A stretch of 64,000 nt of DNA from CAZUHB01 sp964620445 (GCA_964620445.1 CAZUHB010000026.1:1-64000), one strand, 5' to 3'; positions 17,688 to 26,361 are shown, counted from the first letter of the stretch. A program made the numbers and translations. The notes: generated from the sequence alone by a model not told the origin.

Positions 17688-18563
17688 TCAGTCCGGCAAG
17701 GTAACCAGCCCCTCCACCTGCCTGCGCATGAACTCGGGCAGCACGAACGCGGCGCGATGGATCCCGGTGTTGTAGTACTGAAACTCGAGCCCCGATGCTT
17801 TCACCCGCTCCGGATCGAAATCCTTCAGCGGGCAGAGGCTGTTCGAGGCGAAGGAGAAGGACCAGAGCCCGCCCGGATAGGTGAGGTTGGAGTAGTTGTA
17901 GACGAAGAGCTTGTCGAAAACCTCCTTGAGGATCGAAAGAAGCGCGTTCTGCATCTTGTTCTCGTAGAAGGGGGACTCGGCCTGGGACACGACGATCCCC
18001 CGGTCGGTGAGGATCTTCTTCACGTCCGAGTAGAACGCCTCGCCGAAGAGGGGCGCGCCCGGACCGATCGGATCGGTCGAGTCGACAAGCACCACGTCGA
18101 ATCGCTCATCGGTTCCTGCCACGAACTTCACCCCGTCGTCAACGAGGACGCGCGCGCGCGGGTCGTCGAGCGCGGCCGCGGTCTTCGGGATGAACTCCTT
18201 GCACGCGTCGATCACCATCTGGTCGATCTCGACGAGTGTGCACTCCTTGACCTCGGCGTGGCGCAGCACCTCGCGCACGGTGCCGCCATCGCCGCCTCCG
18301 ATGACGAGAACCTTCTCGGGCTTTGGGTGCACGAAAAGGGGAACGTGGGTGATCATGTCGTGATAGATGAACTCGTCCCGCTCCGACACCATGACCAGCC
18401 CGTCGTTGAACAGCATCCGGCCGTGGCCCACCGTCTCGACCACGTCGATCTTCTGATACTGGCTGCGTCCCGAGAAAAGGGTTCTCGCCACGCGGTAGCG
18501 CATGGCGGTCATGTCCTGGTGGCGTTCCTCGATCCAGAGTTCGATGTCTTTCGGCACGTTCAT
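17688..18563 (-). CDS. speE: Spermidine synthase
   Basis: A 291-aa aminopropyltransferase. 'TLFSGRSQYQKIDVVE' opens the N-terminal beta domain, 'VLVIGGGDGGTVREVL' is the AdoMet-fold glycine loop, 'VEIDQMVIDACK' holds the ribose-binding acid and 'VLVDSTDPIGP' carries the catalytic Asp with the substrate-side gate. It transfers aminopropyl from decarboxylated AdoMet to putrescine. The start ATG at 18563 overlaps the stop of the decarboxylase gene (ATGA) and is preceded by 'ggaggag' inside that gene. This coupling gives the cell both enzymes in fixed ratio. No ornithine or arginine decarboxylase is in the window, so putrescine must come from elsewhere. Confidence 0.95.
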   Translation of the reverse strand: MNVPKDIELWIEERHQDMTAMRYRVARTLFSGRSQYQKIDVVETVGHGRMLFNDGLVMVSERDEFIYHDMITHVPLFVHPKPEKVLVIGGGDGGTVREVLRHAEVKECTLVEIDQMVIDACKEFIPKTAAALDDPRARVLVDDGVKFVAGTDERFDVVLVDSTDPIGPGAPLFGEAFYSDVKKILTDRGIVVSQAESPFYENKMQNALLSILKEVFDKLFVYNYSNLTYPGGLWSFSFASNSLCPLKDFDPERVKASGLEFQYYNTGIHRAAFVLPEFMRRQVEGLVTLPD

Positions 18564-19531
18564 AGGGCGAGCTCCTCCGCGCTCTGCGGCCCCCGGGGGG
18601 GCTTGAAGAAATGGCTGAACCTGACCTCGTAACCGCAGTCGAGGGGCTGCACCACCTCGGTCCTGAGCTGATAGTCGCACCGGATCGGCTGAGGGGGCGC
18701 GGCCGCGGGTCGGAAAAAAAGGATGTCGCACGACTTGGGCCGGAAGATCTCGAGAACGGCGCGCACCGTGTCATCGAGATCGCCCCCGAAGCGATGGTTC
18801 GTCTCGAAGCTCACATAGGAGCCGATCTCCTGCGGTGTCACGTGGATCGTGTAGTACTCGGGGCCGCGGATCGCGTTCAGCGAATAACCCTCCGGTTCGA
18901 AGAGATGGTCGTCGATCTCGAAACCGGGCAGGATCGAGCGCACGCGCGTCGACTCGTGGATCGCCTCGAGAGAGCGGTTCGGACCGCTGCAAAAAAGACT
19001 GCCCGAGTCGGCGTGAATGCCGTGCATGAGGATTTCGAGGGTCATGTCATCGGCGGGCGGTGCGGGCAAACCGTCCTTCTCGAGGTGAAAAAGGTGGATG
19101 TGGTGATCGTCCTCGTCGCCGAAGCGGTAGGCGCGGCCCGGCATGAGCTCCTTCAGGCGGCGCACGTCCTCGTAGAAGTTCGATGGCTGGTACTCGGGAA
19201 AATGCTCGTTCTTGCGCTCGTAGATCAGAAGGTGGATCGTGTCGGGCGGCACGATGCGCAGCAACTCCTCCACCGCGTCGACGAGAGTGGTGCGGCCGCA
19301 GGTGATGAGGATCGCTCTCTCGTCATAAACGAAGAGGCTCGATTCGGACAGGAGATAGGCGTCGCAAAAAGTGTTCGAAATCGTGGAGAGCACGAAGGCG
19401 CGCGCTCTCTCCACCACGCGGCGCCAGTTCTGTTCGCCAAGATCTCTCAGCGACGGCCCGCCCTGAGCCACCACGAGCTCGACCTTTTTTTCGGGCCCCT
19501 CGAAGAACCGGATCGTTGCGTTCTGGGCCAT
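18560..19531 (-). CDS. S-adenosylmethionine decarboxylase, eukaryotic (class 2) type
   Basis: A 323-aa proenzyme that closely follows the eukaryotic AdoMetDC plan rather than the short bacterial SpeD. 'FFEGPEKKVEL' (residues 9-19) matches the N-terminal segment with the two active-site glutamates. 'YLLSESSLFV' (59-68) is the self-cleavage site, with Glu63-Ser64 the expected cut and Ser64 becoming the pyruvoyl group. 'LITCGRTTL' carries the conserved Cys78. 'GYSLNAIRG' and 'YYTIHVTPQ' hold the Ser and His needed for processing, and 'SYVSFETNHRF' follows. It decarboxylates AdoMet to supply spermidine synthase encoded immediately downstream. The putrescine-activation acids were not traced individually. 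The mixed tail 'PPRGPQSAEE' is unremarkable. Confidence 0.92.
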   Translation of the reverse strand: MAQNATIRFFEGPEKKVELVVAQGGPSLRDLGEQNWRRVVERARAFVLSTISNTFCDAYLLSESSLFVYDERAILITCGRTTLVDAVEELLRIVPPDTIHLLIYERKNEHFPEYQPSNFYEDVRRLKELMPGRAYRFGDEDDHHIHLFHLEKDGLPAPPADDMTLEILMHGIHADSGSLFCSGPNRSLEAIHESTRVRSILPGFEIDDHLFEPEGYSLNAIRGPEYYTIHVTPQEIGSYVSFETNHRFGGDLDDTVRAVLEIFRPKSCDILFFRPAAAPPQPIRCDYQLRTEVVQPLDCGYEVRFSHFFKPPRGPQSAEELAL

Positions 19532-19818
19532 GGGAGCGGTCCAATACCAGCGGACAGTTCGGGACAGAAGGATGTCAATCTAATCACGGAAGATCCGAAA
19601 TGCAAGACAGGTTCAGAGGACCCGGTGCACCTCGATCCGGCTCCTGCTCCGGAGGACGCGACGAATCGCAATTTTCCTTGCGCGCGGCGTTATCTCTTCT
19701 ATAACAATCGCATTAATATCCGATGGGGAGACTGGGAGTTCGTTCTCGCCAATCACGGTGGCGCTCTTATATATCTATATTTACAGACTAATCTTAAGTT
19801 CATTCGAAGGAGGGAATC

Positions 19819-21072
19819 ATGCCATTCCGAAAACTCATCGTCTTTTGTCTCGCGGCGATAGCTCTTGTCGCGGCCAGCCCGACGATCGTCGCCCAGGACG
19901 GTCCGGCCGGGATCACGCCCGACGAAAAAGCCTTGGCACTCGACCAGCTGGAGCTCCGGCTCAAGCCATTCACCATCGAGGAGCTCCAGATAAAAATGGA
20001 CGCCTGGGTCGGCGAGCTCCAGGCGGCATGCCGGGAACATGGCGACGCCATAATCGGCGGCAAGGATGCGTCGGCTATCGACTCCGCCAAATCCAGGGTC
20101 GACTCGATCGTCGAAAAAGTGAAAGTGGTGATCGCCGCCCTCGAACAGAAGGGCGGAGACGTCGAAAAATACAATACCTACCTGGCCGTGGTGACCGATG
20201 ACGCGACCAATGGAATTCCGGTCGATCTTTCGGGCGGTTTCTTTGCGGAACTTCCGATGACCATCTGGGATTGGCTCAAAAATCCCGAAGGCGGACTCCT
20301 CTGGCTGAAAAACATCGCCCTCTTTCTGGTCACGCTCTTCGTGTTCAAGATCATCGCGTCGATTCTGTCCAAGATCACCCGCAAGGCGGTGAACAAGCTC
20401 GGCAAGGGATCGGAGCTGCTCCGTGATTTCTTTGTGAACACCGTCCGCAGGGTGACCTTCTTCATCGGTTTCGTCATCGCCCTCACCTGGCTCGGTGTCG
20501 ATATCGGTCCTTTCCTGGCCGCCATAGGCGTGATCGGCTTCGTGATCGGCTTCGCCTTGCAGGAGACGATGGCGAATTTCGCATCGGGCGTGATGATCCT
20601 GATCTATCGGCCCTTTGATATCGGCGACGCCGTTTCCGTTGCCGGTGTGGCGGGCGGGGTCGAATCGATGAACCTCGTCTCCACCACGATCAAGTCCTGG
20701 GACAACCAGAGAGTGATCGTGCCCAACGGGAAGATCTGGGGCGATGTGATCACCAACATCACCGGCAATGACACGCGCCGCGTGGACATGGTCTTCGGAA
20801 TCGGATACGACGACGACATCGCCAAGGCCGAGGGCATTCTCAAGGAGATCATCGGGAGCACCGATCTCGTGCTTCCCAATCCCGAGCCGGTGATCAAGGT
20901 CCACGAGCTGGCCGATTCTTCGGTCAATTTCATCGTCCGCCCCTGGGCGAAGACGAGCGATTACTGGGCCGTGTACTGGGATGTGACGCGCACCGTCAAG
21001 GAGCGCTTCGATGCCGAGGGTATTTCGATCCCCTATCCCCAGCAGGATGTCCACATGCACCAGGTCAGCTGA
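19819..21072 (+). CDS. MscS family small-conductance mechanosensitive channel
   Basis: A 417-aa protein with a cleavable signal peptide (residues 1-25), a periplasmic helical segment of roughly 120 residues, three membrane helices between about 150 and 260, and the MscS beta domain. The pore-lining helix reads 'FLAAIGVIGFVIGFALQETMANFASG', where the Gly/Ala packing and the following 'IYRPFDIGD' are diagnostic. 'VIVPNGKIWGDVITN' is the conserved beta-domain loop. It relieves turgor after osmotic downshift. A strong 'gaaggaggga' site precedes the start. The upstream 200 bases are AT-rich for this genome, so a promoter of its own is likely. A hairpin at 21112-21150 may end the transcript. Confidence 0.93.
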   Translation: MPFRKLIVFCLAAIALVAASPTIVAQDGPAGITPDEKALALDQLELRLKPFTIEELQIKMDAWVGELQAACREHGDAIIGGKDASAIDSAKSRVDSIVEKVKVVIAALEQKGGDVEKYNTYLAVVTDDATNGIPVDLSGGFFAELPMTIWDWLKNPEGGLLWLKNIALFLVTLFVFKIIASILSKITRKAVNKLGKGSELLRDFFVNTVRRVTFFIGFVIALTWLGVDIGPFLAAIGVIGFVIGFALQETMANFASGVMILIYRPFDIGDAVSVAGVAGGVESMNLVSTTIKSWDNQRVIVPNGKIWGDVITNITGNDTRRVDMVFGIGYDDDIAKAEGILKEIIGSTDLVLPNPEPVIKVHELADSSVNFIVRPWAKTSDYWAVYWDVTRTVKERFDAEGISIPYPQQDVHMHQVS

Positions 21073-21408
21073 TCGCCCCCGGTTTCCGGACGGTCGGTAG
21101 AGAAAACAAAATGCGCCAAACCGCCAGCAGCTCGCCGGCGGTTTGGCGCAATGCTTTGGTTGGCTCCCCAGATAGGACTCTCTTCAAGAACACTCTGTTT
21201 TCACGAAAGTCTATAGAGCCATAAAGTCATCTATTGTCCACTCGAGGCCATACCCAAAAAAAATTGCCACTTCCCTGGCTGATTACGACTCGAACTGCGC
21301 CTTCCTCCCTGGAACGTCTCTGGACAGTCCGGAAAGACAAAAGAAGGGTCTTCCCACGAAGATGCAAGAGGCTCTCTTCTTTTCTGTTTCTTTCGAGGAG
21401 GAAAAATC
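21073..21408. other. Intergenic region with one strong hairpin
   Basis: This 336-base spacer lies between the MscS gene and the next rightward gene. Apart from the hairpin at 21112-21150 it holds no supported coding sequence. The 3' half is pyrimidine-rich and AT-richer than the genome and ends in 'tttcgaggaggaaaaatc', the leader of the secreted protein, whose promoter is probably here. Confidence 0.6.
21112..21150 (+). terminator. Strong stem-loop after MscS gene
   Basis: Left arm 21112-21125 ('tgcgccaaaccgcc') and right arm 21137-21150 are perfectly complementary over 14 bp with an 11-base loop. Only short T-runs follow, so it may be a factor-assisted terminator or an mRNA-stabilising structure. 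Confidence 0.5.
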
Positions 21409-22581
21409 ATGAAGACGATTTTGAAGTGTGTTGCGATTACGGTTTGTTTGTCCTTGTTCGCAGTGAATACGGTGTGCCTGGCGCAGAGCGAGAACGAGGC
21501 CGCCGGTCCTTCCAGCCCTCCGACCGACACGGTTGTCGGTCCCATGAGCGACTTCGACACGATTCAGCCCGATCCCGGCCCCCTCGGATCGCGCGCCGAG
21601 CACTGGCGTGAGCGTGCGAGCGGCCTGTACCTCGAATACTTCGACATCAACAGCGGTGTGATTCTCGGCTGGACCCTCTATCCCGCTTCCGATTGGGGAT
21701 ACGACAAGTGGGGGAATGTGGACTCCAGCTTCACCGCCCACTGGGCGACGATGGGCGGTTCGCGCTTCGCCCACAACGGCGAGATCGCTTACACGTCGCT
21801 CTATCCGTACTCGTCTTATTCTTACGTCAATGCCTGGGGCGGTACCGGCTCGAATACGATGGTCCCGCCGGCATCCTACTACAACGGTTCTCTTTACGAG
21901 AGCTTCTTCGATAACGACATGACCGGCCCCGGCGGCGTCGGCTGGACCGACGATGGAACCTCGAACTGGGGGATTCATTACGCCTCCGATCCCGGCAACT
22001 ACATCGACAACCGCGTCTACTACCACTCCGGCAACGGCACGGTCACGGGCTGGAAGGGAACGACCTACGACTACGGCTACTCTTGGACCTACGGTTTCTC
22101 CTTCAATGCCGATGTCCGGAGAAGGGACGAAGACTATGGCAAAGCGTACGGCCTGCAGTTCTTCTCCGACAGTCCTGCCGGCCAGTCCTCGGACTGTTAC
22201 AGCATCCATCTCAGCGACAATACGGGCGGTGGTTATCACGCCTTCTCGGTCTGGAAATACACAAGCGGCTCGCCCACGGCCCTGATCGGATGGACGAACC
22301 ATTCCGCGATCAACGGGGCCGGCGAGTGGAACAACGTGAAGGTCGAGACCCTGAACGGCAACATGGAATTCTGGGTCAACGGCATCTCCATGGGTACGGT
22401 ATACGACACCTCTCACACTGCCGGCGACATCGGTTTGAGCTTTTACGATTCGAGCGGTTACGGCAGCTGCGAGTGGGACAATATCACCGTCCACAGGCAG
22501 CCGAGCGTTGCCCTGGGCCAAAAGGGCGGCGGCACAAACCCGGACGCGAGTCTCTGCGATGATACCCACGCCGGGCCGTGA
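21409..22581 (+). CDS. Secreted protein with ConA-like lectin/LamG-type C-terminal domain
   Basis: A 390-aa protein with a signal peptide ending near 'CLAQ' (residue 26). Residues about 60-150 are Tyr/Trp/Gly/Ser-rich. Residues about 165-370 have the strand pattern of a concanavalin-like sandwich: 'FSFNADVRRR', 'GLQFFSDSP', 'YSIHLSDNTGGGYHAFSVWKY', 'EWNNVKVETLNGNMEFWVNG', and the closing 'GDIGLSFYDSSGYGSCEWDN'. This last pattern is typical of LamG and 3-keto-disaccharide hydrolase-like domains that bind or cleave glycans. No catalytic residues can be named. The start follows 'cgaggagg'. A terminator at 22609-22636 lies just past its stop. Extracellular glycan binding is inferred. Confidence 0.75.
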   Translation: MKTILKCVAITVCLSLFAVNTVCLAQSENEAAGPSSPPTDTVVGPMSDFDTIQPDPGPLGSRAEHWRERASGLYLEYFDINSGVILGWTLYPASDWGYDKWGNVDSSFTAHWATMGGSRFAHNGEIAYTSLYPYSSYSYVNAWGGTGSNTMVPPASYYNGSLYESFFDNDMTGPGGVGWTDDGTSNWGIHYASDPGNYIDNRVYYHSGNGTVTGWKGTTYDYGYSWTYGFSFNADVRRRDEDYGKAYGLQFFSDSPAGQSSDCYSIHLSDNTGGGYHAFSVWKYTSGSPTALIGWTNHSAINGAGEWNNVKVETLNGNMEFWVNGISMGTVYDTSHTAGDIGLSFYDSSGYGSCEWDNITVHRQPSVALGQKGGGTNPDASLCDDTHAGP

Positions 22582-22608
22582 TCTCTTGGAGCACGAAATA
22601 CTTCCGAA

Positions 22609-22636
22609 AAAGCAGGACCTGCAGAGGTCCTGCTTT
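22609..22636 (+). terminator. Rho-independent terminator
   Basis: Twelve-bp stem 22609-22620 / 22625-22636 ('aaagcaggacct') with a 'gcag' tetraloop, ending in TTT, 27 bases after the stop of the secreted protein gene. Confidence 0.7.
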
Positions 22637-22714
22637 CTCGAGCCGGGTGGCTTATCGGAACGGACACCGATTGTCTGCACCGGCCGAGTTGCCGCGCTCC
22701 ATACCCGGTGCACC

Positions 22715-22753
22715 AAAAAAAGCGCGGCACCCCGGATCGGGATGCCGCGCTTT
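22715..22753 (-). terminator. Terminator of the tRNA-Gly transcript
   Basis: Stem 22719-22734 / 22738-22753 (16 bp, one wobble) reads 'aaagcgcggcatcccg' on the minus strand and runs into seven T residues. It lies nine bases downstream of the tRNA gene. In the plus direction it also ends in T-rich sequence, so it may work both ways. Confidence 0.8.
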
Positions 22754-22761
22754 GCTTTTTT

Positions 22762-22836
22762 TGGAGCGGGTGATGGGAATTGAACCCACGACAACAACGT
22801 TGGCAACGTTGTGCTCTACCACTGAGCTACACCCGC
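22762..22836 (-). tRNA. tRNA-Gly (anticodon GCC)
   Basis: The minus strand folds as a cloverleaf. Acceptor stem 'gcgggtg' pairs with 'cacccgc', the D-arm is 'gctcagtggtagagc', and the anticodon stem 'caacg/cgttg' holds the loop 'ttgccaa' with anticodon GCC. The T-arm is 'gtgggttcaattcccat'. The discriminator base is T and the CCA end is encoded (22762-22764). It is followed by its own terminator. Confidence 0.96.
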
Positions 22837-22955
22837 ATCTGCTGCCTTGTTGTCAAGCCTGTTGAAAGAAGGACAGGATCAACAGGTTTCATGAGAGGAG
22901 CAAAATATCATAACACTTCCCGTTGTCAACGATTATTTCACCCTTCCTTTTTTCG

Positions 22956-23882
22956 TCAAAATCCGAGCTTTTCGAGCTCGTTCAGCCCCATCCGCATCTC
23001 GGCCGCCGTGCATCCCTCGTCGATATCGAGGATACGGACGCTCTCCGCTGGGAGTGCATCGAGTATTTTCCTGAAATCGATCTCTCCCGCGCCTGGCGGG
23101 AGGCGATCTTCGAGACCGAGCGCATCGTGAAGGCGAACACCTTCCAGCAACGGGCCGAACCGATCGAGCCACTCATCGTGGCTGGCCAGGCCCAGGAGTT
23201 CCTGGGCGTGGGCCGCGCCCGCGTCGTGCCAGTATTTGAGGCGGGGATTCTTCAGATCCTCGAATATGTAGCCTGCTGACTCGATGTCCGGAAATTCAAA
23301 GAGGTTACGACGTGTCTCGATACAGAAAGACATGTCCTGGTCGACTTTTAGCAGGGAGTGGAGGACCCGTACCGCCCGGTCGACGAGACCCTCCCTCTGG
23401 GAAAGTATCAAACCCCGCGCGGTGGCGAGAAGCTCCCTGACCCCCTCGGAAAGACCGTCTTTTGCGAAGAGTTCGGCGGCCTGCTCGCTGATCTTTCGAA
23501 GATCCTCGCCCGGGTAGCGTCCGAGGCGGAGCACGATCCGCGAGGCGCCGAGTTTTCGGGCCGCCCGTGCCGTTTCACGGGTGAGACCGAAGGCGCGCTC
23601 CGCCTCCGCGGGGCGGGGATCAACGAGCATGTCGCCGCACAGAAATCGGTCATCCGCCCCCTGAGTACTCACAACGTTCTGCAAGTTAGCGACTTCCACA
23701 CCCTCTTTCCGAAAGAGCCTGCCCAGCGTTTCCGGTGGTTCACAGCTCAGATTGGCGGCCAGCTCGATCCGATTCAGACCGAGCCCCCGGGCCGCGCCGA
23801 TTATCGCTGCGCCGCGGCCTCGGGCCGTTCCCAGGTACGACGTTGAAAATCCTTTTTTTCGTTGCCCCATGCGGACGAACAT
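22956..23882 (-). CDS. TIM-barrel sugar isomerase/AP endonuclease 2-like protein
   Basis: A 308-aa protein resembling the sugar phosphate isomerase/epimerase superfamily. Candidate metal ligands appear in order: Glu in 'FCIETRRN', Asp in 'YWHDAGAAH', His in 'VRLHDAL', and a C-terminal acid in 'ILDIDEGC', where Asp replaces the usual Glu. It is more diverged than the two barrels at 2704 and 6206. The start at 23882 follows a 'ggaggag' site; extending to 23954 would add a segment without one. The basic 'MGQRKKGFSTSYLG' start is unusual for the family. It stands alone, divergent from the PDZ protein gene. Function unknown. Confidence 0.75.
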   Translation of the reverse strand: MFVRMGQRKKGFSTSYLGTARGRGAAIIGAARGLGLNRIELAANLSCEPPETLGRLFRKEGVEVANLQNVVSTQGADDRFLCGDMLVDPRPAEAERAFGLTRETARAARKLGASRIVLRLGRYPGEDLRKISEQAAELFAKDGLSEGVRELLATARGLILSQREGLVDRAVRVLHSLLKVDQDMSFCIETRRNLFEFPDIESAGYIFEDLKNPRLKYWHDAGAAHAQELLGLASHDEWLDRFGPLLEGVRLHDALGLEDRLPPGAGEIDFRKILDALPAESVRILDIDEGCTAAEMRMGLNELEKLGF

Positions 23883-24040
23883 GCTCGACTCCTCCGTTTC
23901 CAAAGCGCCATCTGAAGAATGCCAGATTAATCTAACAGATTGTCGATATGGCAAGTATTAAAGTCGTTGCCCCCCGAAAAATTGAAAATTATTGATAGAG
24001 CAATTCCTTTCAAACCGTTGCATTCGAAGGAGATCGTCTG

Positions 24041-26347
24041 ATGAAAAACCTGTTCAAACCAACCTTCCTCCTCGGGCTTTGCGCCCTTTGCGTTTTCAGT
24101 CTCGCCCTGTTCCAGTCACCAGCCGCCGCGGCACAGGATCCGACCGAGGTCGTGCCTCCCGCCGAAGAGCCCCCCCTACGGGCGCCGATCGCGATCGTCG
24201 CGGCGGAGAATCCTTTCGAAGAGGACCGCGGCTTTCTCGGGGTCTACTTCTCGACTGTCGAGAAGAACGACGGCGCTCTGATCGACAAGGTCATCGACGA
24301 CACGCCCGCGAAAGAAGCGGGCATGCAGGCGGGAGACCTCATCGTCTCTCTCAACGGGAAACCGGTCAAAAGCCAAGATGATGTGATCGAGATCCTGTCG
24401 AAGGCCAAAGGGGGCGACACCATCGCCTACGAGGCCAAACGGGGCGAGGAGCAGGTCGCCGGAAAAGTCACTCTCGTCTCGAGGAAGGAGTACCTCAAGA
24501 AGAACAATATCGAGGTGGATCACGAACAGCTCGAAAAACAGTTCAAAGCCCAGGCGGAAGCGTTGCAGAAACTCGAAAAACTCAAAGGCCTGAAAAAGCT
24601 AAAAGGTCTCCACAAGGCGGAAGGCCTCAAAAAGCTCGGGTATCTGGGCGGCAAGGCCAAGGTCAAGTCGCACTCCAAGGCGGTTCTGGGCGTCCACATC
24701 GCCCAGGGGCAGAACACGGTGCTCGTGAATAGCGTCATCAAAAACAGCCCTGCTGCCAGGGCGGGCGTCTTCTGCGGAGACCAGATCATCAGCGTCAATG
24801 GCAAGGAGGTCGAATCGCCGGAGTGCCTCGCAGCCTGCATGGCCAAGACCAAGCCGGGCAAGACCGTGCTGATCAAGCTGCTCAGGGGAAACAAGATCGT
24901 CAAGAAAAAGGTGAAGACCGGCCAAGCCGAAAAGGTTTTCGGGAAAACGGAAACCGGAAAAAAGGTGATCGAAAAGTTCATCGACGGTAGACCCTTCGGT
25001 CTCATGGCCGCTCCCAAGGGGCTCGGCAACAAGATCTGCGCCGTCATCGACGAAGACTGCGAGTCCGACTGCGGCAGTGGTTGCGGCTCGGGCTGTGGTT
25101 CCGGGTGCGACTCCGAGTGTGACTCCGAGTGCGAAATCGAGTGCGTTGTCGAATGCCTCGAAGATATAGGGTGCGACTCCGGTTGCGAAATCGAGTGCAT
25201 CGTCGAGTGCATCGAAGACTCCGGGTGCGACGAAGAGTGCGGCGACTGTGACAAAGACTGCGGCAAAGACTGCGATTCGGATTGCGAGGAAGAGTGCTGC
25301 GGCGAGTGCAGCGAAGAAACCGCGTGCCGCACGATCGCCTTTCCGGGCGGCGAGGCCAAGGTCATGATCATCGGCGGAGACGAAGGCCACGAGGCGAAGA
25401 AGATGAAAGTTTTCGTCGACAAGTGGCAGGAGTTCGATCCTGACGAGGCCGGCGATGAGGTGAAGGTCATCGAGCGGGACGGCAAGAAGATCATCATCAA
25501 GAAATCCCACGCCATGGCACCCGAAGTTCTCGCCTTTTCCGGAGGCGACCACTTTTTCGGGGACGATGTGCAGAAATGCTATTGCCAGAAGTGCACATCC
25601 AAAGCGCACGGCGCGTCGTTCCCCCACAAGATCATGAAGTGGCGCGCCAAGGCGGACCAGGGCTGCTGCGGCCATGACGGGCATGGCTGGAATCCCCGCA
25701 ATGCTCATGGAAGCGCTCACCGAGGTGCTCACGAAGGTGCGCACGGATTCTGGATGGCGCGACCCCACGGGGGCCATCGAGGTGGATGCTGCCCGCAGGC
25801 CGGACGCGGCCACTGCGCGCCCGCGCCCCGCTTCAGCCACGACAGGTTCTCCGGTCGCTGCTCCGGTCACTGCTCCGGCCAGTGCCCCGGCCATTGCTCC
25901 GGTCGTTGCTCCGGCCACTGCTCCGGCGGCCCCGGGGGCGGATGCAACATGAACAGACCGAAAGCGGCGCCCCGCTCGTGCCAAGGTGGGTGCGGTTGCG
26001 GCGAGAAGGGCCGAAAGGTCTTCAACCTGGCCATCCCCCATCCGGGTCACGCCGATTGCGGCCGTGGCCACGACTGTTGCGGCCACGAGGGGTACGGTCA
26101 CAAGGAAAACAACGTCTATTTCCACGGGCCGGCCATGGGCGGGGCGCACGGCAAAACGCACGCTCACGCCCTCCCCCACGGAAAACACGCGGAGATCATT
26201 TGCGAAGACGGCGACGGTGAATGCCGCGTCATCGTGGTCCGACCGGGCCAGGAGATCGAGAAATTCATCTGGCACGACGAGGGCCACGATTCTCACTCGG
26301 AATGTCATGGGGAATGCCACGAGCACGAACACGACGGCCTTCCGTAA
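24041..26347 (+). CDS. Exported double-PDZ protein with Cys(i,i+4) arrays and Gly/His/Cys-rich tail
   Basis: A 768-aa protein. A signal peptide covers residues 1-31. PDZ domain 1 spans about 62-147 ('GFLGVYF' to 'GDLIVSLNGKPV'). A Lys/Leu linker with 'LKGLKKLKGL' repeats covers about 175-205. PDZ domain 2 spans about 214-293 ('VLGVHI', 'GDQIISVNGKEV'). Residues 340-429 hold 23 cysteines, mostly exactly four apart with Asp/Glu/Ser/Gly between. Another six at 607-627 are four apart in a basic Ser/Gly/Arg/His context. The tail is full of 'GHxxHG' and 'CHGECHEHEH' elements. PDZ domains bind protein C-termini; the arrays look like metal or cofactor ligands. The start uses 'gaaggagatcg'. No known family has this layout to my knowledge. 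Confidence 0.85.
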   Translation: MKNLFKPTFLLGLCALCVFSLALFQSPAAAAQDPTEVVPPAEEPPLRAPIAIVAAENPFEEDRGFLGVYFSTVEKNDGALIDKVIDDTPAKEAGMQAGDLIVSLNGKPVKSQDDVIEILSKAKGGDTIAYEAKRGEEQVAGKVTLVSRKEYLKKNNIEVDHEQLEKQFKAQAEALQKLEKLKGLKKLKGLHKAEGLKKLGYLGGKAKVKSHSKAVLGVHIAQGQNTVLVNSVIKNSPAARAGVFCGDQIISVNGKEVESPECLAACMAKTKPGKTVLIKLLRGNKIVKKKVKTGQAEKVFGKTETGKKVIEKFIDGRPFGLMAAPKGLGNKICAVIDEDCESDCGSGCGSGCGSGCDSECDSECEIECVVECLEDIGCDSGCEIECIVECIEDSGCDEECGDCDKDCGKDCDSDCEEECCGECSEETACRTIAFPGGEAKVMIIGGDEGHEAKKMKVFVDKWQEFDPDEAGDEVKVIERDGKKIIIKKSHAMAPEVLAFSGGDHFFGDDVQKCYCQKCTSKAHGASFPHKIMKWRAKADQGCCGHDGHGWNPRNAHGSAHRGAHEGAHGFWMARPHGGHRGGCCPQAGRGHCAPAPRFSHDRFSGRCSGHCSGQCPGHCSGRCSGHCSGGPGGGCNMNRPKAAPRSCQGGCGCGEKGRKVFNLAIPHPGHADCGRGHDCCGHEGYGHKENNVYFHGPAMGGAHGKTHAHALPHGKHAEIICEDGDGECRVIVVRPGQEIEKFIWHDEGHDSHSECHGECHEHEHDGLP
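25058..25327 (+). repeat. Coding repeat: acidic Cys-x3 array
   Basis: Twelve-base units encoding Cys plus three residues (for example TGC GGC TCG GGC, or TGC GAC TCC GAG) recur. Nine cysteines at residues 340-372 are evenly four apart, and later blocks at 378-390, 396-400 and 403-419 resume the spacing. The DNA is a diverged minisatellite within the gene. Confidence 0.85.
25859..25921 (+). repeat. Coding repeat: basic Cys-Ser-Gly array
   Basis: Six near-identical 12-base units of the type 'tgctccggtcac' or 'tgctccggtcgt' encode Cys-Ser-Gly-His/Arg/Gln, with cysteines at residues 607, 611, 615, 619, 623 and 627. Confidence 0.9.
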
Positions 26348-26361
26348 CCGAGGCGATCGAT

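Noticed and set aside
22780..23130. Small plus-strand frame overlapping tRNA-Gly
   Set aside because: It overlaps a well-folded tRNA gene and has no ribosome site.
25058..25921. Possible CRISPR or tandem-repeat array
   Set aside because: The repeats are 12-base codon units within an open frame with no spacers; they encode the Cys arrays.
24599..26332. 577-codon frame opposite the Cys-array gene
   Set aside because: It is antisense to a gene with signal peptide, two PDZ domains and a good ribosome site. The Ala/Val/Thr-rich antisense product is a by-product of the repeats.
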